From Bog-532 sp963742875 (lineage in GTDB: Bacteria > Actinomycetota > Actinomycetes > Streptosporangiales > Streptosporangiaceae): DNA of 64,000 nt. This document shows positions 9,413 through 18,125 of this stretch, in pieces. A program made the translations under genes and the position numbers. Position 1 is the stretch's first letter, and each line of letters opens with the position of its first letter. The stretch spans positions 372,001 to 436,000 of the forward strand of contig CAVUNO010000022.1 of the NCBI GenBank assembly GCA_963742875.1, written 5' to 3'. The notes beneath the pieces are model-generated. The model saw nothing but the letters and a program-made list of their open reading frames with translations, had not been told where the DNA came from and did not search any database.

Positions 9413-9981
9413 GCGCGGTACTGGGCCGGCAGGTGTTCTCCGTCTCCCGCGCCGCCGACTTCCTCGAGACACGGGCGCTGGTCTCACAAACCGGCCAGCC
9501 CGAAAGCCGCTTCGGCGATGTCGTGGTCAAGGAGCTGCTCGACAACGCCCTCGACGCCTCCGAGACGGGGGGGTGCATCCGGAGATCACGGTCACGATCG
9601 AGACCGGCGGCGAGGACGTGGATCTCGTGACCGTCGCCGACAACGGCGCTGGCATCCCGCCCGGCGTTGTGGGCCGCATCCTGGACTTCACCACCCTGAC
9701 GTCCGACAAGGCCCTGTACCGGTCACCGTCCCGCGGCGCCCAGGGCAACGCACTCAAGACGATCATCGGGATTCCCGCCGCGCTCGGCGTCACCAACCCG
9801 GTCATCATCGAGGCCCGCGGTGTCCGCAACGTGGTCGCTGTCAGCCTCGACGCCGCCGGGCCTGCCGGTCGGCCGCCAGCCGGGCGCAAAGGATTCAAAG
9901 CCTCGGCGCAAGTCCAGGTACAACGCGCGGTGGGAACGTCAACGCGGCGGCACCGGCCGTCTGGTTCACGCCGACCCGGTA
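9409..9981 (+). pseudogene. GHKL ATPase, topoisomerase VI B-subunit-like, frameshifted and truncated
   Basis: GTG start overlapping the CoiA-like stop. The ATP-binding N box reads VVKELLDNALDASE (about residues 37-50). After a 7-G run at 9567-9573 the rest sits in another frame: ITVTIETGGEDVDLVTV, then the G1 box DNGAGIPPG, then RGAQGNALKTIIGIP, the lid typical of Topo VI B/Hsp90-like ATPases. Eight Gs would restore one frame. Homology stops near 9920 (RKGFKAS); full-length relatives are several hundred residues longer. Together with the fragment at 10812-11458 this looks like one decayed topoisomerase VI/VIII-like pair. Confidence 0.7.
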
Positions 9982-10077
9982 GAGCGGCCGGGCCCGTCCA
10001 CCAGCCCCCGCCCCTGAACCCTGACCGCGACCTGACCGTGATGTGTGTATCACGAAACCATCACGAGGAGGAGCCGG

Positions 10078-10809
10078 GTGAGTTTAGCGCACAGGTCACC
10101 CCGCAAGATCGTGAAAGTCATGCGGTCAGGACGGCACACGGCACCATCGCAAGCAGGGAGGGTGGCGGAGAAAGCCGTGCAGGCCGCCCCGGCGATGGCG
10201 GTCACAGCCGTCGCGCTGACATCTGCCCCGCACGGTCATGCCGTGGCACCGGCCAGGCACACGACCGTGATCATGAGAGAGATGGCCCGCACCGCACCGG
10301 CCGCCCCGGTCAGCCGCACTTACACGGTGCGCCCGGGAGACACCCTGTCCGGGATCTCCACCCGCCTGTATGGGAGGGCGGATGCCTGGCCAGCGCTCTA
10401 CCGGGCGAACCGGTCAGTGATTTCCAGTCCCAGCCTGATCTACCCGGGGCAGCGGCTGGCTGTACCGGCGCGTCCGGCCGCCGGGCCCGCACCACCCAGC
10501 CCGGGAAGAACCGGCACCATGCGGGGCAGCACACAGCGGACAGGGCGCGTGGACGCGGCCCCCGCCACCCCCGGTGTCCCGCCCAGTTTCGAGTCGTGCG
10601 TGATCACACGGGAGTCCGGCGGCAACCCCCGCGCCGTCAACCCGTCTTCCGGCGCAGGCGGGCTATTTCAATTCGAGCCGTCGACGTGGCATGGTCTGGG
10701 GTACTCGGGGTTGCCGGAGGACGCATCCGTGCAGACCCAGTTTGAGGCGTTCGCGAAGCTGTATGCGCAGGCTGGTGTGTCCCCCTGGCGGCCCAGCGAC
10801 GGATGCTAG
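10078..10809 (+). CDS. Secreted LysM protein with transglycosylase-like (Rpf-type) domain
   Basis: GTG at 10078 follows GAGGAGGAG; an in-frame ATG 33 bases upstream has no ribosome site. About 243 residues. A basic N-terminus precedes a hydrophobic Ala-rich signal-like stretch (about residues 28-60). LysM is at about 85-135 (RTYTVRPGDTLSGISTRLYG ... LIYPGQRLAVP). A C-terminal lysozyme-like domain has FESCVITRESGGNPRAVN with the catalytic-type Glu, then GLFQFEPSTWHG. It probably binds and cuts peptidoglycan during transfer or growth. It sits between two remnants of a topoisomerase-like gene pair, so it was either inserted there or is the cargo of a recombination event. Confidence 0.85.
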   Translation: MSLAHRSPRKIVKVMRSGRHTAPSQAGRVAEKAVQAAPAMAVTAVALTSAPHGHAVAPARHTTVIMREMARTAPAAPVSRTYTVRPGDTLSGISTRLYGRADAWPALYRANRSVISSPSLIYPGQRLAVPARPAAGPAPPSPGRTGTMRGSTQRTGRVDAAPATPGVPPSFESCVITRESGGNPRAVNPSSGAGGLFQFEPSTWHGLGYSGLPEDASVQTQFEAFAKLYAQAGVSPWRPSDGC

Positions 10810-10811
10810 GC

Positions 10812-11458
10812 CGAGCCCGTCACAAGCGCAGACCAGGTTCTGATTTCCAACGATGCCGTCCACGGTCAGCCCGTAGAACTGCTGGGCTCGTTTGACCGCC
10901 GCAGTGGGAACCCGAACCTACGAGCGGGACCGCGCACTGCCGGCCCGGATCATCCCCCACCTCTCACCGGCCGCGCTCGAATGGTTCACCGGGCGTGAAA
11001 CCGGATGGGACAACTACGGCAAACCAAAGAAATGGGCGTGCCAGCGGGTTGAGCTGAACGCGTTCACCAGCCCCGGACTGATCACCTACATCGAAGACGG
11101 CCTGCACGCCCACGACGCCGACCGCAAGGTCATCCCACCCGCCGATGTCATCGAGACCCAGGCACGTGCCGCCCACCGCGCCCTGCTCGCCCTGCTCGCC
11201 CTGCTCGCCAGGCTCGTTGAGCAAGTCGCCGCTGAACTGCTCGACGCGATCACCCGCACGCTCGCGGCCGAGACCAGAACCCACACGCAGATCGGCTCCG
11301 CCGACATTAGCGGCGCCCTCGACGGCGACCCGTATCAGTCCTGGCGCGCCGCGGTCGGCAGCATCATCACCGACCGCCACGACGGCGAGTACGACGCGCT
11401 GCGAACCCGGATCACCGAACTGCTCAGCCAGCACACCACGGGCGAGGACACATCTTGA
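10812..11458 (+). pseudogene. Topoisomerase VI A-subunit-like C-terminal (Toprim) remnant
   Basis: An open frame from 10892 gives 188 residues. Similar coding sense in another frame starts about 10835 (DAVHGQPVELLGSFDRR). Recognisable core: ERDRALPARIIPHLSPAALEW, then RVELNAFTSPGLITYIEDGL and KVIPPADVIE. This resembles the C-terminal Toprim end of Topo VI A/Spo11-like proteins in actinomycete elements; the assignment is from memory of that family and should be tested. The catalytic Tyr region is absent. A short LLALLALLA repeat lies near 11185. The stop overlaps the next TTG (TTGA). Confidence 0.5.
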
Positions 11459-12135
11459 CCGATCCGCTGCCGTCCGCTGTGCGGGCCGGTAAAGCCCGCC
11501 GCTCGTCATGTGTCAGCCGCGGCCACTTCGAGATCGCCGGGCAGATAATCGTCCACCGCGCCGGCCGCTGGATCTGCCTGGAATGCGGTTTAACGGCAGT
11601 CAGAACCACCGGGGGGCAACCCGCCCACGGGGAACCCCAAAGGAGTAACCCGATGACCAGCGCCATCTTCGACCACGAGCCTGACGTCATCTACACCGAG
11701 AAGGAGGCGATCGACACCGGCGACGTCCGTGACATGGACGGCTGGGGTATCGCCACCTTCCGCGGCCAGCCCGTCCGCACCGTCAGCGGCACCCTGTTCA
11801 GGGCACTGAAAGACGCCTACGGGCTCGCCGCGTCGGCCGGGCTGAACATGACCGGGGCCGACTGGGAGGCGACCCTCGCGGAACGCGCAGACGGGGGCCT
11901 CTCCGCCCCGGACATCAGTGACCTGGATGGCCGCACCGGCCTCGTGCCGCCGTGGGCCACTCTCAGCGAGCTGCTCCAGGTCCTCATCACCGGCGCGGCC
12001 GACGTCGCCGAACCAGGCGAACCGCGTGACTGGCTGCACAAGACACCGCCAGTCAAGGCGATCGGTGGCGAGGAGATATGGCTGCAGCGCCCGTCACCCG
12101 GTCACTGGACCGCGTTCCTGCCCGAGGACTACTGA
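11455..12135 (+). CDS. Hypothetical protein of the mobile element (possible internal start)
   Basis: One frame is open from TTG 11455, but a strong AAAGGAG site precedes an ATG at 11653, giving a 160-residue protein beginning MTSAIFDHEPDVIYTEKEA. The upstream 66 codons (RAGRWICLECGLTAVR, one CxxC) may be a separate small protein fused by loss of its stop. The main protein is acidic with no recognised domain and no membrane segment. It is coupled by TTGA to the Toprim remnant. Function unknown. Confidence 0.6.
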   Translation: MTDPLPSAVRAGKARRSSCVSRGHFEIAGQIIVHRAGRWICLECGLTAVRTTGGQPAHGEPQRSNPMTSAIFDHEPDVIYTEKEAIDTGDVRDMDGWGIATFRGQPVRTVSGTLFRALKDAYGLAASAGLNMTGADWEATLAERADGGLSAPDISDLDGRTGLVPPWATLSELLQVLITGAADVAEPGEPRDWLHKTPPVKAIGGEEIWLQRPSPGHWTAFLPEDY

Positions 12136-12181
12136 CCCACCGTGAACGATCCGCTGTCGTCCGCCGTGCGAGGAGAACCCC

Positions 12182-12346
12182 ATGGGCGACAGCACCCCGG
12201 CCCCCACCGCCAAGTTCCAGCCCCCGACCGCGCTGGAAACCCCGGCACACCCACGATCAGGCTCAGGGGGCGATTGCTTACCGAACGTCCGGTTAGCATC
12301 ACGTCGGGTGACCTTTGACCCTGCTTTCCCCGCCATCTGGACCTGA
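12182..12346 (+). CDS. 54-residue hypothetical ORF
   Basis: ATG at 12182 with GAGGAGAA eight bases upstream; product starts MGDSTPAPTAKFQPPTALET. Its 5' neighbourhood (12146-12168) repeats about 20 bases found at 11460-11482, suggesting a small local duplication of a gene start. No domain. May be a truncated paralogue. Confidence 0.35.
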   Translation: MGDSTPAPTAKFQPPTALETPAHPRSGSGGDCLPNVRLASRRVTFDPAFPAIWT

Positions 12347-12522
12347 CTTCCCGGTCATTCTGCTCTGAGCACCAGCATGCACGCTGCGTAGGGTTCGGCT
12401 GACAGAGAGCGAAATAGGGCTTTCTCTGCACTGGGGGCGCATCCAGGCTCATGAGCGGGGCGAGCACGACGGGGCCCGCGACTCATGGTGCAGGCGCTGC
12501 AAGGCAAGCCAGGACCCTGACC
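12347..12522. other. Non-coding gap
   Basis: No gene or RNA recognised here. The repeated leader hairpin begins at 12523. Confidence 0.4.
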
Positions 12523-12571
12523 GCTGGCCCTGGCCCCGGGCATGTCCCGGGACCGGGGGGAACGGCTCAGC
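12523..12571 (+). promoter_or_regulatory. Leader hairpin copy 1
   Basis: GCTGGCCCTGGCCCC, then a CCCGGG-CATGT-CCCGGG stem-loop (12535-12551), then GGGGGGAACGGCTCAGC. The whole block recurs at 13142-13194 ahead of the next gene. The loop is conserved while the stem differs in compensating fashion. Probably a leader RNA structure or protein-binding site controlling the ATG at 12611. Confidence 0.45.
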
Positions 12572-12610
12572 TATCCACTACGGATCACGTTCCATCAGGG
12601 AGACATCGTC

Positions 12611-13126
12611 ATGAGCACACCGATCGAGCCAGTCGAGCCCAGCGGCAGCGACCCGTTCGCGGGCATATCGGACACGTTCAGTGACTACGCCGGTACGGAA
12701 CTGGAAACCGGGCGGGAACGCGCAGCCCGGATAAACAAGGCATCATCATCACCGCTCAGCCTGGAACCCGGCAGCGACGACCCCACCGACCTCTCCACCG
12801 AAAGTGTGATCGCTGAACTGTCACGCAGCACGCTCGGCAGTGAGGCGGTCATCCTCGAAGCGCCGTTCAGCTACGTGGGTTCCACCAAGCGGACGCTGCG
12901 CTGGTTCAGGTATCACCAGGCGAAGGCGACCTGGCTGCTCATCCTCGAATAGGCGGGGCTGGTTCTGTGGCTGCTGCTGGCCTGGACGTTCGTCACAGCC
13001 TGGTACGCGCTCTTCGGCCTGTGGCTGGTTCCTTACCGCCTGATCCGCCGGAGCGCCCGGAAGAACGAGAAGCAGTCGAGGCAGCATGCGGAGCTGCTCG
13101 CTCAGCTTGGTAAGCACCAGCGGTAA
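12611..13126 (+). pseudogene. Membrane protein interrupted by an in-frame amber codon
   Basis: ATG at 12611 follows AGGGAGACATC. The first 113 residues are polar (SESVIAELSRSTLGSEAVIL). A TAG at 12950-12952 follows LLILE. The same frame then continues with a strong transmembrane stretch, AGLVLWLLLAWTFVTAWY, and ends KNEKQSRQHAELLAQLG with a stop at 13124-13126. TGG to TAG would explain the break (LLILEWAGLVLW). Without read-through the product loses its second membrane segment. Function unknown. Confidence 0.6.
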
Positions 13127-13141
13127 CACGCGGGGCTGGTT

Positions 13142-13194
13142 GCTGGCCCTGGCCCCGCGCGGCATGTGCCGCGGGACTGGGGGAACAGCCAAGC
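13142..13194 (+). promoter_or_regulatory. Leader hairpin copy 2
   Basis: Same architecture as 12523-12571: GCTGGCCCTGGCCCC, then a perfect CGCGGCA-TG-TGCCGCG stem (13158-13173), then GGGGGAACAGCCAAGC. It lies 22 bases before the lipoprotein start. The stem sequence differs from copy 1 but stays fully paired. Confidence 0.45.
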
Positions 13195-13215
13195 ACCACA
13201 ACGTACGGGGGAGAA

Positions 13216-13845
13216 ATGAAGAAGCTCATCGCAGTCCCGGTCATCGCATTGGCTGCGGGTATCAGTCTCGCCGCGTGCGGTCAGACCGTCACCAAGACGC
13301 CGGTGGCGGTACCCACGAACTCGGCTCCCGCCGGTACGGTGCTCACTGATGGTCCCGGCAGCGGCGCCATGCCCGCACCGGCCAGCCCAGCACCAGCGGA
13401 CCCGGCGGCGACTCAGGCTCCCGCACCCACCGACACCCCAGCAGCAGCGCCGACGATGGTCAGCCAGTCCGACATTGTGGTGTTCAGCGTCACCGGCAGC
13501 GGGGCGCCGTCCATCCAGTACGGGAACGGGGCGACCACCAACAACCCGAACGATGGTGCCGGGCCGCTGGGCGACGGGAACTACCTGCCGTGGCACGCAT
13601 CCATGACCTACAGCCCGGGTGCCCTGTATTACGCGGTGACCGCGCAGAACGAGGGCTCCGGCTCGATCAGCGACACGGTGACCGAGCAGGTCACCACCGT
13701 GTGCTCCAACGGCACCCACACCGAGTCGTTCCCGCTGGCCAACGGCAGCGCCAACGGCGGGTACGGGATAGCCAGCGCGCAGTACAACAACCTCGGAAGT
13801 GGTACCGGTAACGCCAGCCAAGCCGAATCCGATGCGGGCTGCTGA
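13216..13845 (+). CDS. Lipoprotein with MmpS-like beta-sandwich region
   Basis: 209 residues, ATG after GGGGGAGAA. Signal peptide with lipobox LAAC (Cys21: MKKLIAVPVIALAAG, SLAAC). A Pro/Ala/Thr-rich linker (about 35-80) precedes a C-terminal beta domain (VVFSVTGSGAPSIQYGN ... YYAVTAQNEG) resembling MmpS-type accessory proteins. Exported and lipid-anchored. A second protein with a similar fold is encoded at 14729-15274. Transport or envelope role is inferred only. Confidence 0.7.
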   Translation: MKKLIAVPVIALAAGISLAACGQTVTKTPVAVPTNSAPAGTVLTDGPGSGAMPAPASPAPADPAATQAPAPTDTPAAAPTMVSQSDIVVFSVTGSGAPSIQYGNGATTNNPNDGAGPLGDGNYLPWHASMTYSPGALYYAVTAQNEGSGSISDTVTEQVTTVCSNGTHTESFPLANGSANGGYGIASAQYNNLGSGTGNASQAESDAGC

Positions 13846-13847
13846 CC

Positions 13848-14066
13848 ATGAGCATCACGGGGACACCGGCCGCGCTGCCGACCTGGGTCACCAGCCGGCG
13901 GCGTGACCGGGGCGACTGCCAGCAGTGCGGTGCGCGGCCGTACGTCACCGAGTGGGCCGGGACCGGCCTGCTGCTCTGCCAGAACTGCAGTGAAGGCCAG
14001 CAGGCCGCATACGCAGAGAGGATCCCGGAGGGGGGAACTCATGAACGAGTACGAGCCGAACTGTGA
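13848..14066 (+). CDS. Small zinc-ribbon-like protein
   Basis: 72 residues, ATG two bases after the lipoprotein stop. Two CxxC pairs (CQQCG and CQNCS) 25-30 residues apart suggest a zinc ribbon. It overlaps the start of the next ORF by 26 bases. No known partner. Confidence 0.55.
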   Translation: MSITGTPAALPTWVTSRRRDRGDCQQCGARPYVTEWAGTGLLLCQNCSEGQQAAYAERIPEGGTHERVRAEL

Positions 14067-14316
14067 TCTTGAACTAACCGGGTCCTGGGCTGCACCGGAC
14101 GGTGATGTGGTGCTCGATCTGGAGTCCAGCAGCGGCGCCTGCCTTATGCATCGTGTTTCGCTGGCATACGAACAACTGCGGGGCATCGCGGAGATGTCCG
14201 AGGTAAACCATGCGCACATGGCGAAGGCCGCCGAGCTCGCCCAGAAAGACCTCAAACGCCTGCAGGCCCACGAGCGCGGCGAGCACGACGGGCACTGCGA
14301 CCCGCGGTGCTTCTAA
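14041..14316 (+). CDS. Hypothetical protein
   Basis: 91 residues; ATG at 14041 follows GGAGGGGGGAACTC. Acidic N-terminus (LELTGSWAAPDGDVVLDLES), helical middle, and a His/Cys-rich end (HERGEHDGHCDPRCF). No recognised domain. Last gene of the + strand run from 12611. Confidence 0.6.
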   Translation: MNEYEPNCDLELTGSWAAPDGDVVLDLESSSGACLMHRVSLAYEQLRGIAEMSEVNHAHMAKAAELAQKDLKRLQAHERGEHDGHCDPRCF

Positions 14317-14728
14317 CCTCCCGCACCACATCACCCCGGGCACACGAGGCCGGGCGTAATCCGTGACTCAACGGGTTGCAATGAGGGGCCTCAGGCTGGC
14401 ATGAGCGCATAACAGCGCCAAGGGGATGGAGTGGCTGCCCCGGTCGGACTTGGCTGATGGCCTGGCCTGACCGGCGGATACGTCGCCGTGAGGTGGCCCT
14501 GTGCCCGAAGCGCTGACGTCCGGATGCCGCCACGCGGTGGCAGCCGTACCCAAGTTTACCGGCCCACTCATCGGTGCGCCCTTGAATCAGCTAGGGCAGG
14601 GCCCGGCGCCGAGCTGAGCGGGCATCGTCTGCCCCAGGCCCCGCCCTTGGCGACTGTCCAGCGGTCGTCAACCTCCGCAGGTACAGCCGTCGCAGAGCCG
14701 GCACACGCAATCAGTTCCGGCGCGCCGG
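14317..14728. other. Intergenic region without recognised gene
   Basis: About 410 bases between convergent genes. Short open frames exist on both strands but lack ribosome sites and recognisable sequence. No tRNA, clear terminator or repeat was found. Confidence 0.4.
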
Positions 14729-15274
14729 TCATGACTGCTGCCACGTTCCGCTGAGGTTGTTGATGCTGATCACCGAGTACTGCGCGGGGCCGCTGGCCTC
14801 ACCCTGGCCGACGACTTTCCCGTTGACGAGGATCTTCCCCGTCACCGTGCCACCGTTGCTGCCGGTGGTGAAGTCCACCATGTAGAAGCCGTACTTGAGC
14901 GGCACCGTGACGTTCAGGGGACCGTTGGGCTCGCCGATCTGGTTGCTGGTTCCCTCGCTGACCGACACGTTTCCAGCGGGGCCGGTGACCACGAACGTGA
15001 CACCCTGCGGGGCGGGCGTTGCGGTGGCGACCGGTGCCGGGTTCGCGACGGTGCGAACCGGTGTCGGGGCCGTGTAAGGGGTGTCGGCCGGGGCTGGTGC
15101 GGTCGGGGCATCGGCTGACGTACCCGGCTGCTGATTTGATGTGGTCGACGAAGCCGGCGGTGGTGCTGTGGCGGTGGTAGTGCTGTGACCGGTCAGTGCT
15201 GAAATCGCCCAGACGATCAGGCCAGCCGGCAGGATAAAGAAGAACCATCCGCGCCGCTTCCTGTTGCTGTTCAT
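14729..15274 (-). CDS. Membrane-anchored MmpS-like protein
   Basis: ATG at 15274 after GAGGGC; the frame extends 66 codons upstream into the IS21 end and is not used. 181 residues. A basic start (MNSNRKRRGW) is followed by one transmembrane helix (FFFILPAGLIVWAISAL), a Thr/Pro/Ala linker (about 30-90) and a beta-rich C-terminal domain (GVTFVVTGPAGNVSVSEGTS). Same architecture as MmpS-like accessory proteins. IS21 inserted about 50 bases upstream of its start, so its promoter may be replaced. Confidence 0.65.
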   Translation of the reverse strand: MNSNRKRRGWFFFILPAGLIVWAISALTGHSTTTATAPPPASSTTSNQQPGTSADAPTAPAPADTPYTAPTPVRTVANPAPVATATPAPQGVTFVVTGPAGNVSVSEGTSNQIGEPNGPLNVTVPLKYGFYMVDFTTGSNGGTVTGKILVNGKVVGQGEASGPAQYSVISINNLSGTWQQS

Positions 15275-15501
15275 GATGCCCTCTTGAGCGAGGGAAACCG
15301 GCTGGGCGTGACGACGGTCACGAGAAACTGCCCGGAGACGGCCAGATGACGGCCCGCTGGCGGACATGAGAATTGCCCGGTGGCGGCCATCGGATCTGCC
15401 CGACACGAACTGATCATTCCCGCCCGGTTCCCGGGTGGGGGTCCCCTTCCCGGTTTGGCTGGTCAGCGCCAACTGATTCCAGCTTCCCGGGAAGGGGACG
15501 C

Positions 15502-17010
15502 GTGAAGAGTGCCGAGGAGATCATGAACATCCTGGAGGCGTACGACCTGACGGGGTCGTACCGAGACGCAGCCGAGCTTGCGGGCTGCTCGCATCACACG
15601 GTAGCTCGCTGGGTGCGGGCCAGGAACGCAGGGCACCTGGTGCCCGGGGCCGCGGCGCCCCGGGACTCGGTGGTGGCCGGCGTGTACCTGGAGAAGATCG
15701 AGGAGGTCGTCGAACGCAGCAAGGGCAAGATCCGCGCCGATAAGGTGCACCGGACGATCACCGCGATGGGGTATCGCGGGTCGGAGCGGACGACGCGGCG
15801 GGCGGTCGCGCGGGCGAAGGAGGCATGGTTCGCGGGGCGGCGCAGGGTGCACCGGCCGTGGATCGCTGAGCCGGGCATGTGGGCGCAGTACGACTTCGGC
15901 GACGGGCCATTGATCGGCGGGGCGGCCACGGTGCTGTTTTGCCTGTGGGTCGCCTGGTGCCGGTTCCGGGTTGTGATCCCGCTGCTGGACAAGACCCAGG
16001 CGTCGGTGTGGGCGGCGTGCGACGCGGCGTTCCGGAAGACCGGCGGGATCCCGACCTGCCTGCTGACCGACAACGAGAAGACCGTGACCGTCGAGCACGT
16101 GGCCGGGATCCCGGTCCGCAACCCCGGGGCGGTGGAGTTCGGCCGGCATTACGGCCTGACCGTCGCGACCTGCGTGCCGTATGACCCGGCCTCCAAGGGC
16201 GGGTCGGAGTCGACGGTGAAGCTGGCCAAGGCCAACCTGGTCCCGACGGAGGTGAACCTGCGGGCGGCCTACGGCAGTTTCGGCGAGCTGGAGGCCGCGT
16301 GCGCTGCGTTCTGCGAGGAGGTCAACGCGCGGCCGCACCGGATCACCCGCCGGGCGCCGGCGGAGATGCTCACCGAGGAGCGGGCCCGGCTGCACCCGGT
16401 GCCCGCGGCGCCGTTCACCGCGGCGCTGGGGGTGGCCCGCCGGGTGGACATGATGTCGCTGGTGACGTTCGAGGGCGGCCAGTACTCGGTGCCGCACCAG
16501 CTGGCCGGGCAGCCGGTCTATGTCCGCCGGCACGGCGAGCACGTCGTGATCAGCCACGCCGGCCCGGACGGGGCCGCCGAAGTGGCCCGGCACCTGCAGA
16601 CGTCGCCGGGCAGCCCGCGGGTGGTGGATGCGCACTACCCGCCCGCCCCGCCCGGGGCGCTGAACCGGGAGCCGAAAGCCCGCACCGGGGCCGAGGGCGA
16701 GTTCCTCGCGATCGGGTCCGGCGCCGGGCTGTGGCTGGCCGAGGCCGCCGCAGCCGGCACTGCCCGGATCCGGGCCAAGATGGGCCAGGCCGTCCAGCTC
16801 GCCGCCCTGCACGGGGCCGTGGCTGTGGACCGGGCACTCGGCCAGGCCGCCGCGGCCGGCCGGTTCGCCGACGGCGACCTGGCCTCCATCCTGGCCCACC
16901 AGGCAGCCGCCGCGCCCCAAGGCGAGCCGTCCCGCGCCGGGCAAGACCGCACCCTCGCCCAGGGCACCGGCGGCTGGGCCCTCCGCGACGGGACGGAGGC
17001 AGGCCGGTGA
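15502..17010 (+). CDS. istA: IS21-family transposase IstA
   Basis: GTG start after AAGGGGACGC. About 502 residues. N-terminal HTH (SYRDAAELAGCSHHTVARWV), then an RNase-H-like DDE core. Candidate residues are the Asp in AQYDFGDG, the Asp in LLTDNEK and the Glu in PASKGGSESTVK. A Mu-type C-terminal beta-barrel follows (VTFEGGQYSVPHQLAGQPV). Intact. It needs the ATPase IstB for efficient transposition. The stop overlaps the next GTG (GTGA). Confidence 0.92.
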   Translation: MKSAEEIMNILEAYDLTGSYRDAAELAGCSHHTVARWVRARNAGHLVPGAAAPRDSVVAGVYLEKIEEVVERSKGKIRADKVHRTITAMGYRGSERTTRRAVARAKEAWFAGRRRVHRPWIAEPGMWAQYDFGDGPLIGGAATVLFCLWVAWCRFRVVIPLLDKTQASVWAACDAAFRKTGGIPTCLLTDNEKTVTVEHVAGIPVRNPGAVEFGRHYGLTVATCVPYDPASKGGSESTVKLAKANLVPTEVNLRAAYGSFGELEAACAAFCEEVNARPHRITRRAPAEMLTEERARLHPVPAAPFTAALGVARRVDMMSLVTFEGGQYSVPHQLAGQPVYVRRHGEHVVISHAGPDGAAEVARHLQTSPGSPRVVDAHYPPAPPGALNREPKARTGAEGEFLAIGSGAGLWLAEAAAAGTARIRAKMGQAVQLAALHGAVAVDRALGQAAAAGRFADGDLASILAHQAAAAPQGEPSRAGQDRTLAQGTGGWALRDGTEAGR

Positions 17011-17258
17011 CGCTCCGCAAACCCGGCCAGGACGCCATCTTGACCGCCGGCGACATCGCCTTCCTCCGCCAGGTGCTGGTCAGCTGCACGTTCGCGCTGG
17101 CCTGGGCCGGAGCCCACGCCGGCCCGGATTACCACCAGGCCCTCGGCGACATCACCGGAGCTGCCGGCCGCTCCCGCACCGCCGGATCGCTGTATTCCGA
17201 CGTCTGCCTCGCGATCGACTACCTCGACTTCGCCGGGCCCGCCGGGAGCGCCCGGTGA
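17007..17258 (+). CDS. Small middle ORF of the IS21 element
   Basis: 83 residues, GTG overlapping the istA stop by GTGA and itself overlapping istB by GTGA (17255-17258). A helical, Ala/Leu-rich protein (FLRQVLVSCTFALAWAGAHA). A third ORF between istA and istB occurs in some actinobacterial IS21 elements. Its function is unknown to me. Confidence 0.6.
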   Translation: MTLRKPGQDAILTAGDIAFLRQVLVSCTFALAWAGAHAGPDYHQALGDITGAAGRSRTAGSLYSDVCLAIDYLDFAGPAGSAR

Positions 17259-18039
17259 CCGCCGCGGCACCGGCCCCGCCGCCGCTGGACGAGGGCCTGG
17301 AACGGCTGCTGCGCCGGATGCGGCTGCCGTACATGCGCCGCGCCGCCCCGGAGGTCATCGCCACCGCCAAGGCCCAGCGGTGGGACCCCGCCGAGGTGCT
17401 CCGGGCGCTGCTAGCAGAGGAAGTCGCCGGCCGGGACCGGTCCTCGCTGGCCACCCGCCGCGCCCGGGCCGCGTTCCCCACCGGCAAGACGTTCGACGCC
17501 TGGGACCAGAACGCTGTCGTCAGTACCCGCCCCCACCCAGGCGGCGCTGCGCACCCTGGAATGGGTCGGCCGACACGAGAACCTCGTCGTCTGCGGACCG
17601 TCCGGGACCGGCAAGACGTTCCTGCTCGAAGCCCTCGGGCAGGCCGCCGTCGAGGCCGGCAAGAACGTCGCCTGGTTCACCCTCGAACAGCTTGGCGCCC
17701 TGGTCCGCCCGCCGGCACCGCGCCGACGACTCGGTGACCAAGGCCATCACCCGCATCCTGCGCGCGGACCTGGCCGTGGTCGATGACATCGGGCTGCTTC
17801 CCGTCGGGCCTGATGCCGCCGAGGGACTCTACCGCTTGGTCGATGCCGCATACGAGCGCCGCTCGGTTGCGGTCAGCTCCAACCTTCACCCGTCCGGATT
17901 CGACGAGCTGATGCCCAAGACATTGGCCACGGCCACGGTCGATCGGCTGATGCATCACGCGCACGTCTGCCAGACCGCCGGCGAGAGCATCCGGCTCACC
18001 CAGGCCATCGCCGGGCAGGGGGTGGTCCCGCTGAGCTAG
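17255..18039 (+). pseudogene. istB: IS21 helper ATPase IstB, two frameshifts
   Basis: An AAA+ ATPase that targets and activates IstA. The first frame covers LRRMRLPYMRRAAPEVIATA to FDAWDQNA. Near 17520 the frame changes to the P-loop section (VVCGPSGTGKTFLLEAL). Near 17707 a CCGC duplication moves it again, into RHRADDSVTKAITRILRADLAVVDDIGLLPV (Walker B) and SSNLHP ... TVDRLMHHAHV. Two independent lesions make this copy inactive unless they are sequence errors. The intact IstA could still use an IstB from another copy. Confidence 0.85.
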
Positions 18040-18125
18040 CCGACTGGGCACGTCTGGTGGCCATCACTGGGCAGATCCGATGGCCACCAGCGGGCACTTC
18101 TCATGACCGCCACCGGGCAGTTTCT

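Larger units (their letters stand above)
15323..18125. mobile_element. IS21-family insertion sequence
   Basis: Encodes IstA (15502-17010), a small middle ORF and a broken IstB. Ends share AGAAACTGCCCGG (left, from 15323) and its complement CCGGGCAGTTTCT (right, to 18125). Further related subterminal blocks occur inside both ends, such as CATCGGATCTGCCC at about 15388-15401 and its complement near 18070, as is typical of IS21. Exact ends and target duplication are uncertain by a base or two. It separates the MmpS-like gene from the DUF2510 gene. Confidence 0.8.
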
